Positions 1 through 9,083 of a stretch of DNA of 51,928 nt are shown here, one piece after another. The DNA lies in the NCBI GenBank assembly GCA_016287675.1, contig JAEFAR010000014.1:1-51928 (forward strand), written 5' to 3'. Position 1 is the first letter of the stretch. Each line of letters opens with the position of its first letter. The notes below the pieces were generated by a model. That model saw only the letters and a list, made by a program, of their open reading frames with translations, had not been told where the DNA came from and searched no databases. A program made the translations under genes and the position numbers. The DNA comes from Lachnospiraceae bacterium. GTDB lineage: Bacteria; Bacillota; Clostridia; Lachnospirales; Lachnospiraceae.

Positions 1-50
1 CACCGCAAATATGTCCCATTAAAAAAAATATACATTATCACAACAAAAAT

Positions 51-86
51 GTGAGTCTTCAAACGTTCCAAACGTTTAAGACTCAC
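51..86 (-). terminator. Rho-independent terminator of the dlt operon
   Basis: The arms GTGAGTCTT (51-59) and AAGACTCAC (78-86) pair, with a second AAACG/CGTTT segment inside. On the minus strand the stem is followed by ATTTTTGTTG. It lies about 160 bp beyond the dltB stop and is the first hairpin there with a T-rich tail, so it is the likely operon end. Confidence 0.65.
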
Positions 87-169
87 ATGATCTTTACTGT
101 CCTCTGCTGTCAGCGATTCTTGAAATACTGCCCGTAAAGATAAACAGTACAAACAACAATGAATGTATC

Positions 170-233
170 GGCACGATTGCTCCGCAATCGTGCCCCGTCG
201 GTCGGTGCATGATGATCGTGTCTTCGACACGAT
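170..233. repeat. Two compact stem-loops downstream of dltB
   Basis: GCACGATTGC-TCC-GCAATCGTGC (171-193, plus an outer G-C pair) is a perfect hairpin. ATCGTGTC-TTC-GACACGAT (215-233) is a second one just past the dltB stop. Neither has a T-tract on either strand, so they look like 3' UTR stabilising structures or paired protein sites rather than terminators. No gene is seen in 1-243. Confidence 0.5.
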
Positions 234-243
234 GGCTCCTCCC

Positions 244-1782
244 TCAAAACCTCGTGTAAATAAACTGTCCGGCGTCGTATCCCACTCCGTACATTCCGAA
301 AAGCAGAATGCAGAGGAAAAGTCCCGTAAATGCAAGATACCTTAAGATCCATGGCTTTTCCCAAAGCCTGTCCCTGAAGAATCCTTCTCCCTTAAAGAAG
401 CTCACCATGAACATGAGCACCGCTCCGATCCCCAGGATGATCCAGTCATGGGCTGCAAGTCCCAAAGACGAAAAGCCCGCTGCCGCTCCGATGATGCCGG
501 CTCCGTCCGCTGCACTTCCCACTCCGAACATTGATGCAAGTCGCGTGAAGAAAAGCGGTACACTTGTAAAAATGTCAAACTGCATGAGAAGGCTCACAAT
601 GAAGACAGTGCGAACACTCATGAAAACGCGATAGCCCTTGGAAGAAGCCCACTTGCATCTCTTACGGAAGGCTTCGTAAAGAGGCTCCAGTTCCTCGGAT
701 ATCATAAGTATGGCGAAGTGGATCATCGCCCAGGTGACGTAATTTGCCGCAAAGCCGTGCCAGAGGCCCGTTGCAAACCAAACGAGAGCAGAAGCAAGGT
801 AAACAGGTATCCTCTTTCCCACTCTCTCCCCGAAGTGCTTCCTTGTGAATTTGAGAAGCTTCTTCATGGGCGGGCAGACGGAAACGGGATAAAAGAGATA
901 GGTCCTGAACCAGGCAGCCATGGTGATGTGCCAGTGTCTCCAGTATTCTTTGACCGATGTGGAGAAGAAGGGGCGGTCAAAGTTCTCCTGTACAGTGATT
1001 CCCAGCATTTCCGACATTCCGATGGTAATGTCTATGCCTCCGGTAAAGTCGGCGTAAAGTTCAAGGGTGTAAAGCGCCATTCCCGCGAGAACCCATGCTC
1101 CTCTGTAGGAGGTCTCGTTTTCGACTACTGCGGAAACGGCAACAAAAACACGGTCTGCGATCACAAGCTTCTTAAAGAAGCCCCAGAGCACACGAAGAAG
1201 TCCACGGGAAAGAACATCCCATGAAAATGTGTGGTTTTCGTAAAGGGTCTTCGAAAGCTTGTCGTAGTCCGTGAGAGGTCCCTGGATGATAACAGGGAAA
1301 AATGAAATGTAGAGCAGGAATTTAAAGAAATTCCGCTCGGGTTTTATCGTATTTCTGTTGATGTCAACAAGATAGCCTATTGCACGAAGAGTGTAGTAAG
1401 AGATCCCGAGCACCGCGATCAGACTTCCGATCTTCACGAAGGCCATGGCTCCGATGTTCAGCCCAATGCAAACAGTAAGAAGAAGATTTCTCTTAAATGT
1501 CCATCTTTTTCTTATCTCGTCCTTTTCTTCTTTTGTTAAGTCTTCCTTTCCTTTGATCTCGCTCCTCTGCCTGTCTTTAAGGCTCTCTATCCCAAGCCCC
1601 GTACAGAACACGGTGATCGAGGTTCCCAAAATGAAGCCCAAGGCCGGCACCCCGTTCAGGCCGTAAAACACAAGGCTCATGATGAGCAGTACAGGCCATT
1701 TGGGAGCTTTTTTCGGAACCGCATAATACAGCAGTAAGGTGATCAAAAGAAATGCGATAAACTCGTAGGATGTAAAATACAC
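244..1782 (-). CDS. dltB: MBOAT-family D-alanyl transferase DltB
   Basis: A polytopic membrane O-acyltransferase of 512 residues. In the dlt pathway DltB takes D-alanine from the carrier protein DltC and passes it outward for esterification of teichoic acid. Visible features are many hydrophobic segments, the MBOAT motif region HITMAAWFRTYLFYP and the catalytic histidine in LWHGFAANY. The length is somewhat above the usual ~400. It is the last gene of a minus-strand operon, 28 bp after the dltC homologue. Alginate O-acetyltransferase-type MBOATs look similar; the adjacent DltA and DltC homologues favour D-alanylation. Confidence 0.88.
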   Translation of the reverse strand: MYFTSYEFIAFLLITLLLYYAVPKKAPKWPVLLIMSLVFYGLNGVPALGFILGTSITVFCTGLGIESLKDRQRSEIKGKEDLTKEEKDEIRKRWTFKRNLLLTVCIGLNIGAMAFVKIGSLIAVLGISYYTLRAIGYLVDINRNTIKPERNFFKFLLYISFFPVIIQGPLTDYDKLSKTLYENHTFSWDVLSRGLLRVLWGFFKKLVIADRVFVAVSAVVENETSYRGAWVLAGMALYTLELYADFTGGIDITIGMSEMLGITVQENFDRPFFSTSVKEYWRHWHITMAAWFRTYLFYPVSVCPPMKKLLKFTRKHFGERVGKRIPVYLASALVWFATGLWHGFAANYVTWAMIHFAILMISEELEPLYEAFRKRCKWASSKGYRVFMSVRTVFIVSLLMQFDIFTSVPLFFTRLASMFGVGSAADGAGIIGAAAGFSSLGLAAHDWIILGIGAVLMFMVSFFKGEGFFRDRLWEKPWILRYLAFTGLFLCILLFGMYGVGYDAGQFIYTRF

Positions 1783-1810
1783 TCGGGTTACCTTTCTTTT
1801 TGTGCTTCCA

Positions 1811-2044
1811 TCAGCACTCTTCGTCTTCTATTCTCTTTATCAGATCATACAGCGCTTCCGCTGAATTGAAATTTTCGGGTAAAATGTCCTTCGCACCGAT
1901 GGTAACGTCCATTCTTTCGCTGATCTCGGACACAAGGGTCACGATGTCAAAAGAATCCAGAATGCCGTCATCGATCAATGCATCCTCCGTTTCAAAATCC
2001 ACATCGGGGTGAAGTTCAGATAAAATGTCAAGTAATTCGTCCAT
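1811..2044 (-). CDS. dltC: D-alanyl carrier protein DltC
   Basis: An acyl-carrier-type protein of 77 residues. The phosphopantetheine attachment serine sits in the motif GILDSFDIVTLV (about residue 33), which matches the D-alanyl carrier DSF pattern rather than the DSL of fatty-acid ACPs. It is acidic and all-helical, as expected. DltA loads D-alanine on the prosthetic thiol and DltB uses it. It is encoded 23 bp after the SGNH gene and just before dltB. A polyketide or other specialised ACP is possible, but the neighbours make DltC the best reading. Confidence 0.88.
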   Translation of the reverse strand: MDELLDILSELHPDVDFETEDALIDDGILDSFDIVTLVSEISERMDVTIGAKDILPENFNSAEALYDLIKRIEDEEC

Positions 2045-2067
2045 AGTTATTCCTTAGTTATTCCTTT

Positions 2068-3591
2068 TTAATCCAAAATATTTGAGAGATACTGGATCTG
2101 CGTAACCGCACCGTCCTTAAGGAAGATCTTGAGCTTCATTCCTCCCTTTTCATAGACAATTCCGTTTCCCGCATCCCCGCCCTCGCCGTACAGCGCCTTT
2201 ACATCGCTCTCATCCATTCCGATGTAGGCACCTTCTTTTGTTTCGACGAGATCGTCTTTAAAGATCACCGCTGAGATGTACTCAACGCCCGAAAGCTCAT
2301 AAGTGTCGATCTCAAAGCTTCCGTAGTTGTAGACCCTGTCCTTTCCCTCAAAAGCGCAGCTGGGCGCCACGTAAACACCTACCGTCTGTGGCAGTGCCTC
2401 GATAACCGGCTTCGCTTCCGCATCCATGAAGATATCCACACCCTTGTACAAGAAGGCATATCCTTCCCGTGCGCCCTCACCGTTCTTTACATCCGGAGTG
2501 GGCTTTGCTCCCGGCGTGGGCGTCGCTTCTTGAGTTCCCGGCGTTACGGAAGGTGTGGTCCCCTTCGCCGCGATCTCATCAAGCTGCCTTTTCATGTCCT
2601 CTTCGTAGAAACGGAGCTTTTCATCCCACTCCGCCGCAAGTCCGGCTTCGTTTCTCCTGTCTGAAAGATCGTAGTTTTCCTTAAGGAATCTTCCGAGATG
2701 GTCCGTGATCTTGTCCGCACCGTAGACGTTCAAATGAAGTCCTCCGTCGTAGGTGTCGGTTTCAAAATCAAGACCTGTTTCTTCGATGAGCTCAAGGTAG
2801 TTGAGATACGGCAGATCCCGCTTTTCGGCAAAATCCTCGATCTGCTTCTCCCACTCATCGTACCAGTAGGGATAGAGGCTGGGGGCTTTCACGAGCAGAA
2901 GCTCTATGCCTTTTTCTTTACAGAGATCCGCCATCTTTTCAAGATAGTTCCACGCATTGTCTCCGAAAGAGTAGTCCGAAAGTTCCTTACCTCCGGGCAC
3001 ATTCTCCGCGGGCTTCGCGTCGGCCCTTAAGTAGTAGCCGTTGTGAGCCACCTTTTCCTTCTTAAAAAGGTACTTAAGATCATCCTCTTTAAGTTCAAAG
3101 ATCCTTTCATGGTAACGAAGGATGGGAAAGACGTACTCAATGAAGTTCTCTTCTTCCGTCATGGAAGCCCGGATCGCTTGGATCTTCGGCATGCCCCATT
3201 TCATGCCCTCCAGCGTGATCCTGTTGTAGGCTTCGCTCTGGGGCTCGTTGTACTTCATGGCAAGCACGTTCATGACAACCACCTTCGGAGTCTCGTAACG
3301 AAGTGCATCCTCAAGCATATAGTAGGACTGCCACACCAGCTGCTGGGCACTTCCCCTGATGTAGGAATTGATACCGAAATGCTCCCAGAGATACACGGGA
3401 TCAAAGTTTTCATAGGCTTCACAGTCTCCGAGGAAAAGCACCTCATGATCGGGCTCGTCGGCGTAATATTCTGCTGTAAATGCCCCTTCCGTCACATCCC
3501 CGAAGTACTTCGGAACCAGAAGTCTCTGGAGTAACCAGAGTCCCGCAAGGGTGAGTGCAACGGCAGCAAGGGCGCTAATCCGCTTCTTCAT
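2068..3591 (-). CDS. DltD-like SGNH-fold exported protein with Cys in the nucleophile position
   Basis: 507 residues with one N-terminal membrane segment (about 5-25), so probably an outward-facing anchored enzyme. The first ~330 residues follow the SGNH layout: block I is VLFLGDCEAY, with Cys where the family has the catalytic Ser, and block V is DGGLHLNVYGADKI with the Asp-x-x-His pair. A Thr/Pro linker (about 350-370) joins a C-terminal domain of ~130 residues ending near GMDESDVKALYG, reminiscent of BLIP/SmpA-like folds. It takes the dltD position of the operon and its start overlaps the dltA 3' end by 17 bp. A role in D-alanyl transfer to teichoic acid is inferred from context. Confidence 0.75.
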   Translation of the reverse strand: MKKRISALAAVALTLAGLWLLQRLLVPKYFGDVTEGAFTAEYYADEPDHEVLFLGDCEAYENFDPVYLWEHFGINSYIRGSAQQLVWQSYYMLEDALRYETPKVVVMNVLAMKYNEPQSEAYNRITLEGMKWGMPKIQAIRASMTEEENFIEYVFPILRYHERIFELKEDDLKYLFKKEKVAHNGYYLRADAKPAENVPGGKELSDYSFGDNAWNYLEKMADLCKEKGIELLLVKAPSLYPYWYDEWEKQIEDFAEKRDLPYLNYLELIEETGLDFETDTYDGGLHLNVYGADKITDHLGRFLKENYDLSDRRNEAGLAAEWDEKLRFYEEDMKRQLDEIAAKGTTPSVTPGTQEATPTPGAKPTPDVKNGEGAREGYAFLYKGVDIFMDAEAKPVIEALPQTVGVYVAPSCAFEGKDRVYNYGSFEIDTYELSGVEYISAVIFKDDLVETKEGAYIGMDESDVKALYGEGGDAGNGIVYEKGGMKLKIFLKDGAVTQIQYLSNILD

Positions 3592-5104
3592 TCAGTTTTT
3601 TCCTGTCGATCTTGCCTGTGGCGGTGGTGGGTATTGTGTCCAGTTTCACTGCCTTGTTGGGAAGCATGTATCTTTGTAACGACTTCCTGAGTTCTCTTGT
3701 AAGGTCGGCTTTTTCGATGTCTCCCACGTAAAAGAGTGTGATCTTTCCGCTTTCCTTTGAATGAGTGCAGGCGCAGAGCCTGACACCCGGTATCTCCGAA
3801 ACCGACGCCTCGATCTCTCCCAGTTCCACTCTGTGACCCATATGCTTGATCTGGTAGTCCTTTCGGGAAACGAAGACGAGATTTCCGTCCTCATCAAATC
3901 GTCCCAGGTCTCCTGTCTTGTAGATCCTTTCAGTCTGCCCGTCGATCTCCCGCTCCGTAAAAACTTCCGCAGTCCTTTCCGGATCGTTGTAGTAACCGAG
4001 TGCAACACCTTTTCCGCCGATACAGATCTCTCCGATCCCGACCGGATCGCGTCCGTTCACGTTTTCCGCCACGTTCTGCGGGATCACTTTGCCGTCTTCT
4101 CTCATCAGCCACAGTTTTGTGCCTTCGAAGGGCTTCCCTGCGGGGATCGCATCCTTCGGCGAGTACCCGTCCGGGATCTCAAAAAACGTGCTGACTCCCG
4201 TGCATTCCGTGGGTCCGTAGAGGTTGAACATCCTTGCTTTTGGAAGTGCCTTTTTCCACAAAAGGAACTGTTTTATGGGGAAGATCTCCCCAACAAAGGT
4301 GAGAGTCTCAACATATTCCGGCTTTACGATGTCCAGTGTTCCGAAAGCTGAAACAAAGGTCAGCGCGGACACCACCCAGCATAGAGTGTTGATCTTTTCT
4401 CTGTTCAAAAACTCAATCAGAGGAATGGGAGTTCTGAAAAGCTCATGAGGTATCAGAACCGTGGTCGCTCCCGTCTTTAAGGTCGACAAAAACTCCTTAA
4501 GGCTTGCATCAAAGTAGAGTGGAGCCTGTTCGCCGAAACGGGTGTTCTCAGTGATGTTTAAAGTCTTCACAAGCTGTTCGGCGTAATCGATGACTGACTC
4601 ATGACTGCATGCAACTCCCTTGGGTATCCCCGTGGAGCCCGACGTAAAAAGAACGTAGGCAGGTTCTTTTCCTGTCATCTTCCTACTCACTTCGGAAAGC
4701 TGCTTTTCAAGGATCTCATGCTTTACCATGTCCTTCCACAGCACCTTTTCGCTTTCGTCGTTAAAAAGCTTCGCCTGCTCAAGCGTCGTTTCATCACATA
4801 TTATAATGCCCGTTTTCACATTTTCAAGTATCAGTTCGATCCTTCTTTTGGGCATCTCCTCATCGATGGGAACGTAGTGATTTCCGCTCATCAGAACCGC
4901 GCAGAATGCAGCGGCTTCCTCCGGGCTCTTCTTCATGAAGATCACAATGGGGCGGTTGAACAGACCTCTTTCGCAAATAAAAGATGCGCCTCTTTCCGCC
5001 GCATCAAAAAGCTCCCGAAAGGTAAGCCCTGAATTACCGTCTGTAAAGGCTTGCTTTTCGGGAAAGACTTCAACTGTTCTTTTTAGATAGTCGATCACAT
5101 TCAT
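3575..5104 (-). CDS. dltA: D-alanine--carrier protein ligase DltA
   Basis: An adenylate-forming enzyme of 509 residues, the usual DltA length. It activates D-alanine with ATP and loads DltC in the cytoplasm. The ordered core motifs are visible: A3 YVLFTSGSTGIPKG, A5 NLYGPTECTG, A7 YKTGDLGRF, A8 in KDYQIKHMGHRVELGEIE, and A10 lysine in TATGKIDRKKL. The upstream lipoprotein stop and this start overlap at 5104, which suggests translational coupling. A stand-alone NRPS adenylation enzyme is the alternative, made unlikely by the downstream dltC and dltB homologues. Confidence 0.9.
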   Translation of the reverse strand: MNVIDYLKRTVEVFPEKQAFTDGNSGLTFRELFDAAERGASFICERGLFNRPIVIFMKKSPEEAAAFCAVLMSGNHYVPIDEEMPKRRIELILENVKTGIIICDETTLEQAKLFNDESEKVLWKDMVKHEILEKQLSEVSRKMTGKEPAYVLFTSGSTGIPKGVACSHESVIDYAEQLVKTLNITENTRFGEQAPLYFDASLKEFLSTLKTGATTVLIPHELFRTPIPLIEFLNREKINTLCWVVSALTFVSAFGTLDIVKPEYVETLTFVGEIFPIKQFLLWKKALPKARMFNLYGPTECTGVSTFFEIPDGYSPKDAIPAGKPFEGTKLWLMREDGKVIPQNVAENVNGRDPVGIGEICIGGKGVALGYYNDPERTAEVFTEREIDGQTERIYKTGDLGRFDEDGNLVFVSRKDYQIKHMGHRVELGEIEASVSEIPGVRLCACTHSKESGKITLFYVGDIEKADLTRELRKSLQRYMLPNKAVKLDTIPTTATGKIDRKKLNEEAD

Positions 5105-6072
5105 TACTGTATTTCCGGATAAAGACTTGCGTCAAACACATGCTGGGATCTGATAGTGTTGGAACGGGAACTCTTCAGTCGTTCCGTAGTCCACAGGAAG
5201 ATGCCTTCGTCACGGGCGTCCTTGTCTGCCGTGTCCGGATGCCAGACAGTGGTGTCGAAGTGGCACCAGCCGTTTCCGAGATCCACCAGATTCCACACAT
5301 GAGGATCGTTGTTTTCGGGGTACTTCCTGATCTCAAGATTGGAGATCCCCGCTCTTGTAAGGAGCACTCTTGCAGTGGCGGCAAAAACGTTGCAGTCACC
5401 CGCGTTCTCTTCCAGTCCGTAGTAGGCAGACTCGATGTAATCACTGCCTTTCTTGTCCCGGTAGGCTATGCCTTTGTGGACATAGTCAAATATGGCCTTT
5501 GCCTTTTCCTCTGCCGTCATTCCGTCCTTAATGATCTTTGAAAGGACCTGATCCGCGCGATTCCACACTTCATCGGGAGACACCTTTGAAACAAGGACAT
5601 TCGCTTCCGCGGTCGTCACGTTCCCCGCGGCATCCTTTGCGTAGTAGATCACCTTGTAAGTCCCTGCTTTTGAAGTGTTTACCCCGCTCCTGTCCACCCA
5701 GAGATTCGGAGAATCTCCGCGGAAAGAAAAGCTTTCACCGCTGTTGTCCGTGGCAGTCACATTTTTTGTATAGGAAACCGTTCCGTTCACCTTCATCTCT
5801 ATGTCAGAAACTCCGGAGATCACGGGCGGAACGGTGTCGGGAGTGGGCGTCGGTGTGGGAGTGGGGGTGTCTGTGGGTGTGGGGGTAGCTGTGGCCGTGG
5901 GAAAAGGTGTGGGAGTGGATGTCGGTGTCAATGAAGGCGAAACCACAACCACCTTGGGGGATGTCTTTGCGGAAACATCCTTTGAAGTCTCTCCGCCGCA
6001 AGCCGCAAACGCAAGGCATATGCCTGCAAGAAGCAAAAATCTTAATTTATGTTTGGTAAAAAAAACTGTCAT
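5104..6072 (-). CDS. Transglutaminase-like lipoprotein with Ig-like domain
   Basis: 322 residues. The lipobox LAFAAC near residue 25 marks a lipoprotein signal. A long Thr-Pro repeat spacer (about 45-80) then spans the wall, followed by an Ig/DUF5011-type domain starting VPPVISGV (about 80-165) and a transglutaminase-like domain. The Cys-His-Asp triad is visible as GDCNVFA, DPHVWNLV and CHFDTTVW. The enzyme acts outside the membrane; whether it is a protease, amidase or crosslinker is not evident. It lies 3 bp after the sortase gene and overlaps dltA, so it is part of the same operon. Confidence 0.8.
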   Translation of the reverse strand: MTVFFTKHKLRFLLLAGICLAFAACGGETSKDVSAKTSPKVVVVSPSLTPTSTPTPFPTATATPTPTDTPTPTPTPTPDTVPPVISGVSDIEMKVNGTVSYTKNVTATDNSGESFSFRGDSPNLWVDRSGVNTSKAGTYKVIYYAKDAAGNVTTAEANVLVSKVSPDEVWNRADQVLSKIIKDGMTAEEKAKAIFDYVHKGIAYRDKKGSDYIESAYYGLEENAGDCNVFAATARVLLTRAGISNLEIRKYPENNDPHVWNLVDLGNGWCHFDTTVWHPDTADKDARDEGIFLWTTERLKSSRSNTIRSQHVFDASLYPEIQ

Positions 6073-6075
6073 CTG

Positions 6076-7110
6076 TCATTCTATCCTTACAGCAACGACA
6101 CAAAGCCGGCCGTCTTCGTTTCTGGCTCCCGTTTCGTCCGTTCCGGAACAGGTGGAGAGCACCAAAAATTCATCATCGTAAGATGCATTGTATTCGGGGA
6201 GACCATTCTCATTGTGACTCACCACATTTGAGTACCAATAGACGAACTTGTCCTCCGTAAGATCACCGCAGAACTGGTAGTACTTGAAATTCGGATCATC
6301 GTATCTGGAGTAATCCATGTAGTCGTTTACGGTGAACACGTGGCTTCTGAATGCCGACACCACTTCGTACCTTCTGTGTTCGAAAAGTGTGTCGTATTCA
6401 ATGTACTTGTGCTTCTCGGCATAATCCGTGTTCAGGAAATAGTAGAGAAATCCGAACATCTCACCTGTGCCCATATTATGCCCGTAGATCATCATAATAT
6501 TTGTGGGCTTCACACCGCCTGCATAGTTGTCCTCAACGTAGCCTTCACCGCTGACGCTTCTGTAATCCATGAAGAGAGAACCTCTCGAAAGGATCTTTTT
6601 ATCAAGTCCTCTGTTTATGTAATACTCGTTTTCATTCACATCGGGTGTGGAAGGATCGTCAAAGGTCTGCATGACAGGGTAATTGATCTCGGTCCTCGGG
6701 TCACCGTTTCCCGTACCGGGAATGTACAGTTTCCCCACCAGATCGTTGTTTTCGTTGTAGGTGCGCAGCATCTTCTGCTGTATCTCTATGGGGCGCGGAG
6801 TGGGTGTGACGGTAGGAGTCGCAGAAGGCTCGGTCACCTGATCTTGGTTTAAGGGAGCATCGGGAGTCGGTGTGACATCAGGTCCGGGGAGCAGATCTCC
6901 GAAGGTGTCCGGTCCCCTGCTCACATTGGCAAGCTGACCGCCCGGCAGATCCTTTGTCTCTTCTCTGAATTCATTGAGTCTTGCTTCCTCCTGCGCGTTT
7001 CTGATGAGTCTTACCGCAAGGAAGATTATCAATGTCAAGACGGCAAGGCAGGCAACTGCCAGCCCCACACGGGAGATTATCCTGTTTTTTTCAAATCTTT
7101 TACCGCTCAT
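6076..7110 (-). CDS. srtB: Class B sortase
   Basis: A membrane-anchored cysteine transpeptidase that attaches proteins to the cell wall. It has an N-terminal transmembrane segment (about 15-38), a Pro/Thr linker, and the catalytic residues His in MIYGHNMGTG, Cys in LVLSTCSGT and Arg in GRLCVVAVR. The long region between His and Cys fits class B. I chose ATG at 7110, with GGGA six bases upstream; an in-frame TTG at 7122 has AAGG only 3-4 bases away and is less likely. It is the first gene of the operon. No sortase substrate with a recognisable sorting signal is seen in this window. Confidence 0.85.
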   Translation of the reverse strand: MSGKRFEKNRIISRVGLAVACLAVLTLIIFLAVRLIRNAQEEARLNEFREETKDLPGGQLANVSRGPDTFGDLLPGPDVTPTPDAPLNQDQVTEPSATPTVTPTPRPIEIQQKMLRTYNENNDLVGKLYIPGTGNGDPRTEINYPVMQTFDDPSTPDVNENEYYINRGLDKKILSRGSLFMDYRSVSGEGYVEDNYAGGVKPTNIMMIYGHNMGTGEMFGFLYYFLNTDYAEKHKYIEYDTLFEHRRYEVVSAFRSHVFTVNDYMDYSRYDDPNFKYYQFCGDLTEDKFVYWYSNVVSHNENGLPEYNASYDDEFLVLSTCSGTDETGARNEDGRLCVVAVRIE

Positions 7111-7147
7111 TTTCTGTCCCAATTGCCTTTTTCACTCTGTTTGTATC

Positions 7148-7176
7148 ATTGTAGCACACCCAATTTCAAAAGTGAA
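7148..7176 (-). promoter_or_regulatory. Candidate sigma-A promoter of the srtB-dlt operon
   Basis: On the minus strand: -35 TTCACT (7171-7176), a 17-bp spacer, and extended -10 TGCTACAAT with the hexamer at 7148-7153. Predicted transcription start is near 7141, about 30 bases before the sortase ATG. Confidence 0.5.
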
Positions 7177-7180
7177 CATT

Positions 7181-7223
7181 AAAAAAAAGATAATACCTTT
7201 GCCTCACGTCCAAAGGTATTATC
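7181..7223 (-). terminator. Rho-independent terminator after the first MCP gene
   Basis: GATAATACCTTTG (7189-7201) pairs perfectly with CAAAGGTATTATC (7211-7223). On the minus strand eight T residues follow (7181-7188). It sits 38 bp past the MCP stop and isolates it from the srtB operon. Confidence 0.85.
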
Positions 7224-7261
7224 TGAATGTACTTTAAATAACACTGTCAAAAAAGAGCTGT

Positions 7262-8986
7262 TCAGACCTTGTAGGAACTCAGGGTCTGATCCATTTCCGC
7301 AACAGTCTTTGCAGTCTTTCCCGCGGATTCAGACGTACTACTGATGATACGGTCAAGCTGAGCCACCATCTCCGCACATCCTATGATGTCCTGAGTATTC
7401 TGGTCAGAAGCGGAAGCCACATCTCTGATGGAAGTCTTGATGGTTCCGATGGACCTGAACACATCATCCATCTTGCCATGCATTTCCTTCATGTCCTTTG
7501 ATATGCCCTCCGCGCTCTCTGCAAATTCCGAAGAGGACTGTCTGAAGCTTGCATAATCCTTTTCAACCATCTCGCTCACAACATTCATCATGTTATCCGA
7601 GATCGACAGAAAGCCTGTGATGGCATCGTTTACTTCCGAGCTGACCTGCTGGATCTCGGATGCTGCATGGCTGGAATCCTCTGCCAGCTTGCTGATCTCC
7701 GTAGCGACTACAGCAAATCCGCGTCCCGCGTCTCCCGCTCTGGCAGCCTCAATGGATGCATTAAGTGAAAGAAGATTGGTCTGCTGGGCAATGTCAAGGA
7801 TGCTGGCGGAAAGCGCACGGATCTTTTCCACTGCCTGAGCCTTTTCTCTTTCAAGCTCCAGTTCATTCTTCATCTTTCCGATGTTTTCGTTTGCCTTTTC
7901 CGTTGATTCCTGTGTCAGCCTGTAAAGCTTTCCGGAATTCTCATTTATCAGACGGACCGCGTCCGCATTCCGCTCAACCAGCGTCCGCACTTCTTCCGTT
8001 GTCTTGTAAAGCGAATCGCTGACATTACTGGCTGTTTCTATGTTTGCGGTGATCTCTTCGCCGGATGCCGCTATGCTTTGAAGATCCGAACTGGCGGTTT
8101 CCACATTCTTCTTTGAAGTCGTCATGTCCGTATCGATGGTCTTCATCATCTCATTGACTTCTTTATTGCCTTTTTTTGTCTCCGCGATGGTTTCCTGGGT
8201 CTTTTTCAGCAATCTGTTCAGATTATTGGCGATGATCTCCATTTCATCACCGGTATCGACATCGATCCTCTGGGTCAGATCTCCGTTATCGGATGCCACT
8301 TCTTCAACAGCCTTGTTGACCTTGATGTAAGTCCCGCTCTGCCTGATACCGAAAAATGCACCTGCCGCACCTGCGATCACAAAGGCTACAACAAGTCCTA
8401 TGATTATGGATCTCCCGGAATCGGAAACCATCTTTTCGGCTGTTGCGGCATCAAGATCCACGCCCACAACACCAACGATCTTTCCTTTTGAATTTCTGAT
8501 GGGAGCATATGCATTGTAGGCCGTTGCCCAGTCATCCGTTACAGGTTCTTCGGTAACTGCGGGAGTACCCTTAAGTGCTGATTCCACTTCTTCCTGATCA
8601 TCCGCTTCATCTCCGTAATCTGCAGGTTCTTCAGGATCGGAATCCACAACAAAGATGAGCTTTCCGCTCGGATCTTTCGCGTAGGTGTAGACGTAGAGAA
8701 CGGTCTCCCCTTCAAGGAAACCCGAAAGTTCATCTTTTATCGCTTCGAAATCCTCTCCGTAGCCGTCTCTCAGGACTCGTTCAAACTGATCTCCGTCAAT
8801 GTTGTTGGCTGCCATCTTCGCCACATCCAGGGTTTCGTTCCTGTTAAATTCGAGAAGTGCATCATGCAGCATCATCCTCGCTATCAGATACATCAAAAGC
8901 CCCACCACCAGCGCCGTTCCCGCGACAAACAGTGTAACTTTAAACGAATTCGACATTTTACGGGTTTTCATTTTTTCGATTTTCAT
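7262..8986 (-). CDS. Methyl-accepting chemotaxis protein, Cache-type sensor
   Basis: 574 residues: TM1 at about 14-37, an extracytoplasmic Cache/PAS-like sensor (about 40-190) with the motif [11 protein letters not shown] near its end, TM2 at about 192-214, a HAMP segment, and a cytoplasmic coiled coil whose hairpin tip reads [18 protein letters not shown]. It signals to CheA/CheW, none of which are in the window. The sensor contains an acidic stretch (about 118-135). The start follows GGAGGTG at 6 bp. A weak promoter (GTGACA, 17 bp, GATAAT) lies at 9023-9051. Ligand unknown. Confidence 0.92.
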   Translation of the reverse strand: MKIEKMKTRKMSNSFKVTLFVAGTALVVGLLMYLIARMMLHDALLEFNRNETLDVAKMAANNIDGDQFERVLRDGYGEDFEAIKDELSGFLEGETVLYVYTYAKDPSGKLIFVVDSDPEEPADYGDEADDQEEVESALKGTPAVTEEPVTDDWATAYNAYAPIRNSKGKIVGVVGVDLDAATAEKMVSDSGRSIIIGLVVAFVIAGAAGAFFGIRQSGTYIKVNKAVEEVASDNGDLTQRIDVDTGDEMEIIANNLNRLLKKTQETIAETKKGNKEVNEMMKTIDTDMTTSKKNVETASSDLQSIAASGEEITANIETASNVSDSLYKTTEEVRTLVERNADAVRLINENSGKLYRLTQESTEKANENIGKMKNELELEREKAQAVEKIRALSASILDIAQQTNLLSLNASIEAARAGDAGRGFAVVATEISKLAEDSSHAASEIQQVSSEVNDAITGFLSISDNMMNVVSEMVEKDYASFRQSSSEFAESAEGISKDMKEMHGKMDDVFRSIGTIKTSIRDVASASDQNTQDIIGCAEMVAQLDRIISSTSESAGKTAKTVAEMDQTLSSYKV

Positions 8987-9022
8987 GAAAGCACCTCCGA
9001 ATTAACGCATATGATTACAAAT

Positions 9023-9051
9023 ATTATCACCGAAAGTGCATCAAATGTCAC
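9023..9051 (-). promoter_or_regulatory. Candidate promoter of the first MCP gene
   Basis: Minus strand -35 GTGACA (9046-9051), 17-bp spacer, -10 GATAAT (9023-9028). It resembles sigma-A; I see no match to the flagellar sigma-D/FliA pattern. Confidence 0.4.
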
Positions 9052-9083
9052 TCAAACCGACAGATACGGTCCTTTATTCTGAT

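Noticed and set aside
5801-6181. Plus-strand Gly-Val repeat open frame
   Set aside because: It is the complement of the Thr-Pro linker of the transglutaminase lipoprotein, a composition artefact.
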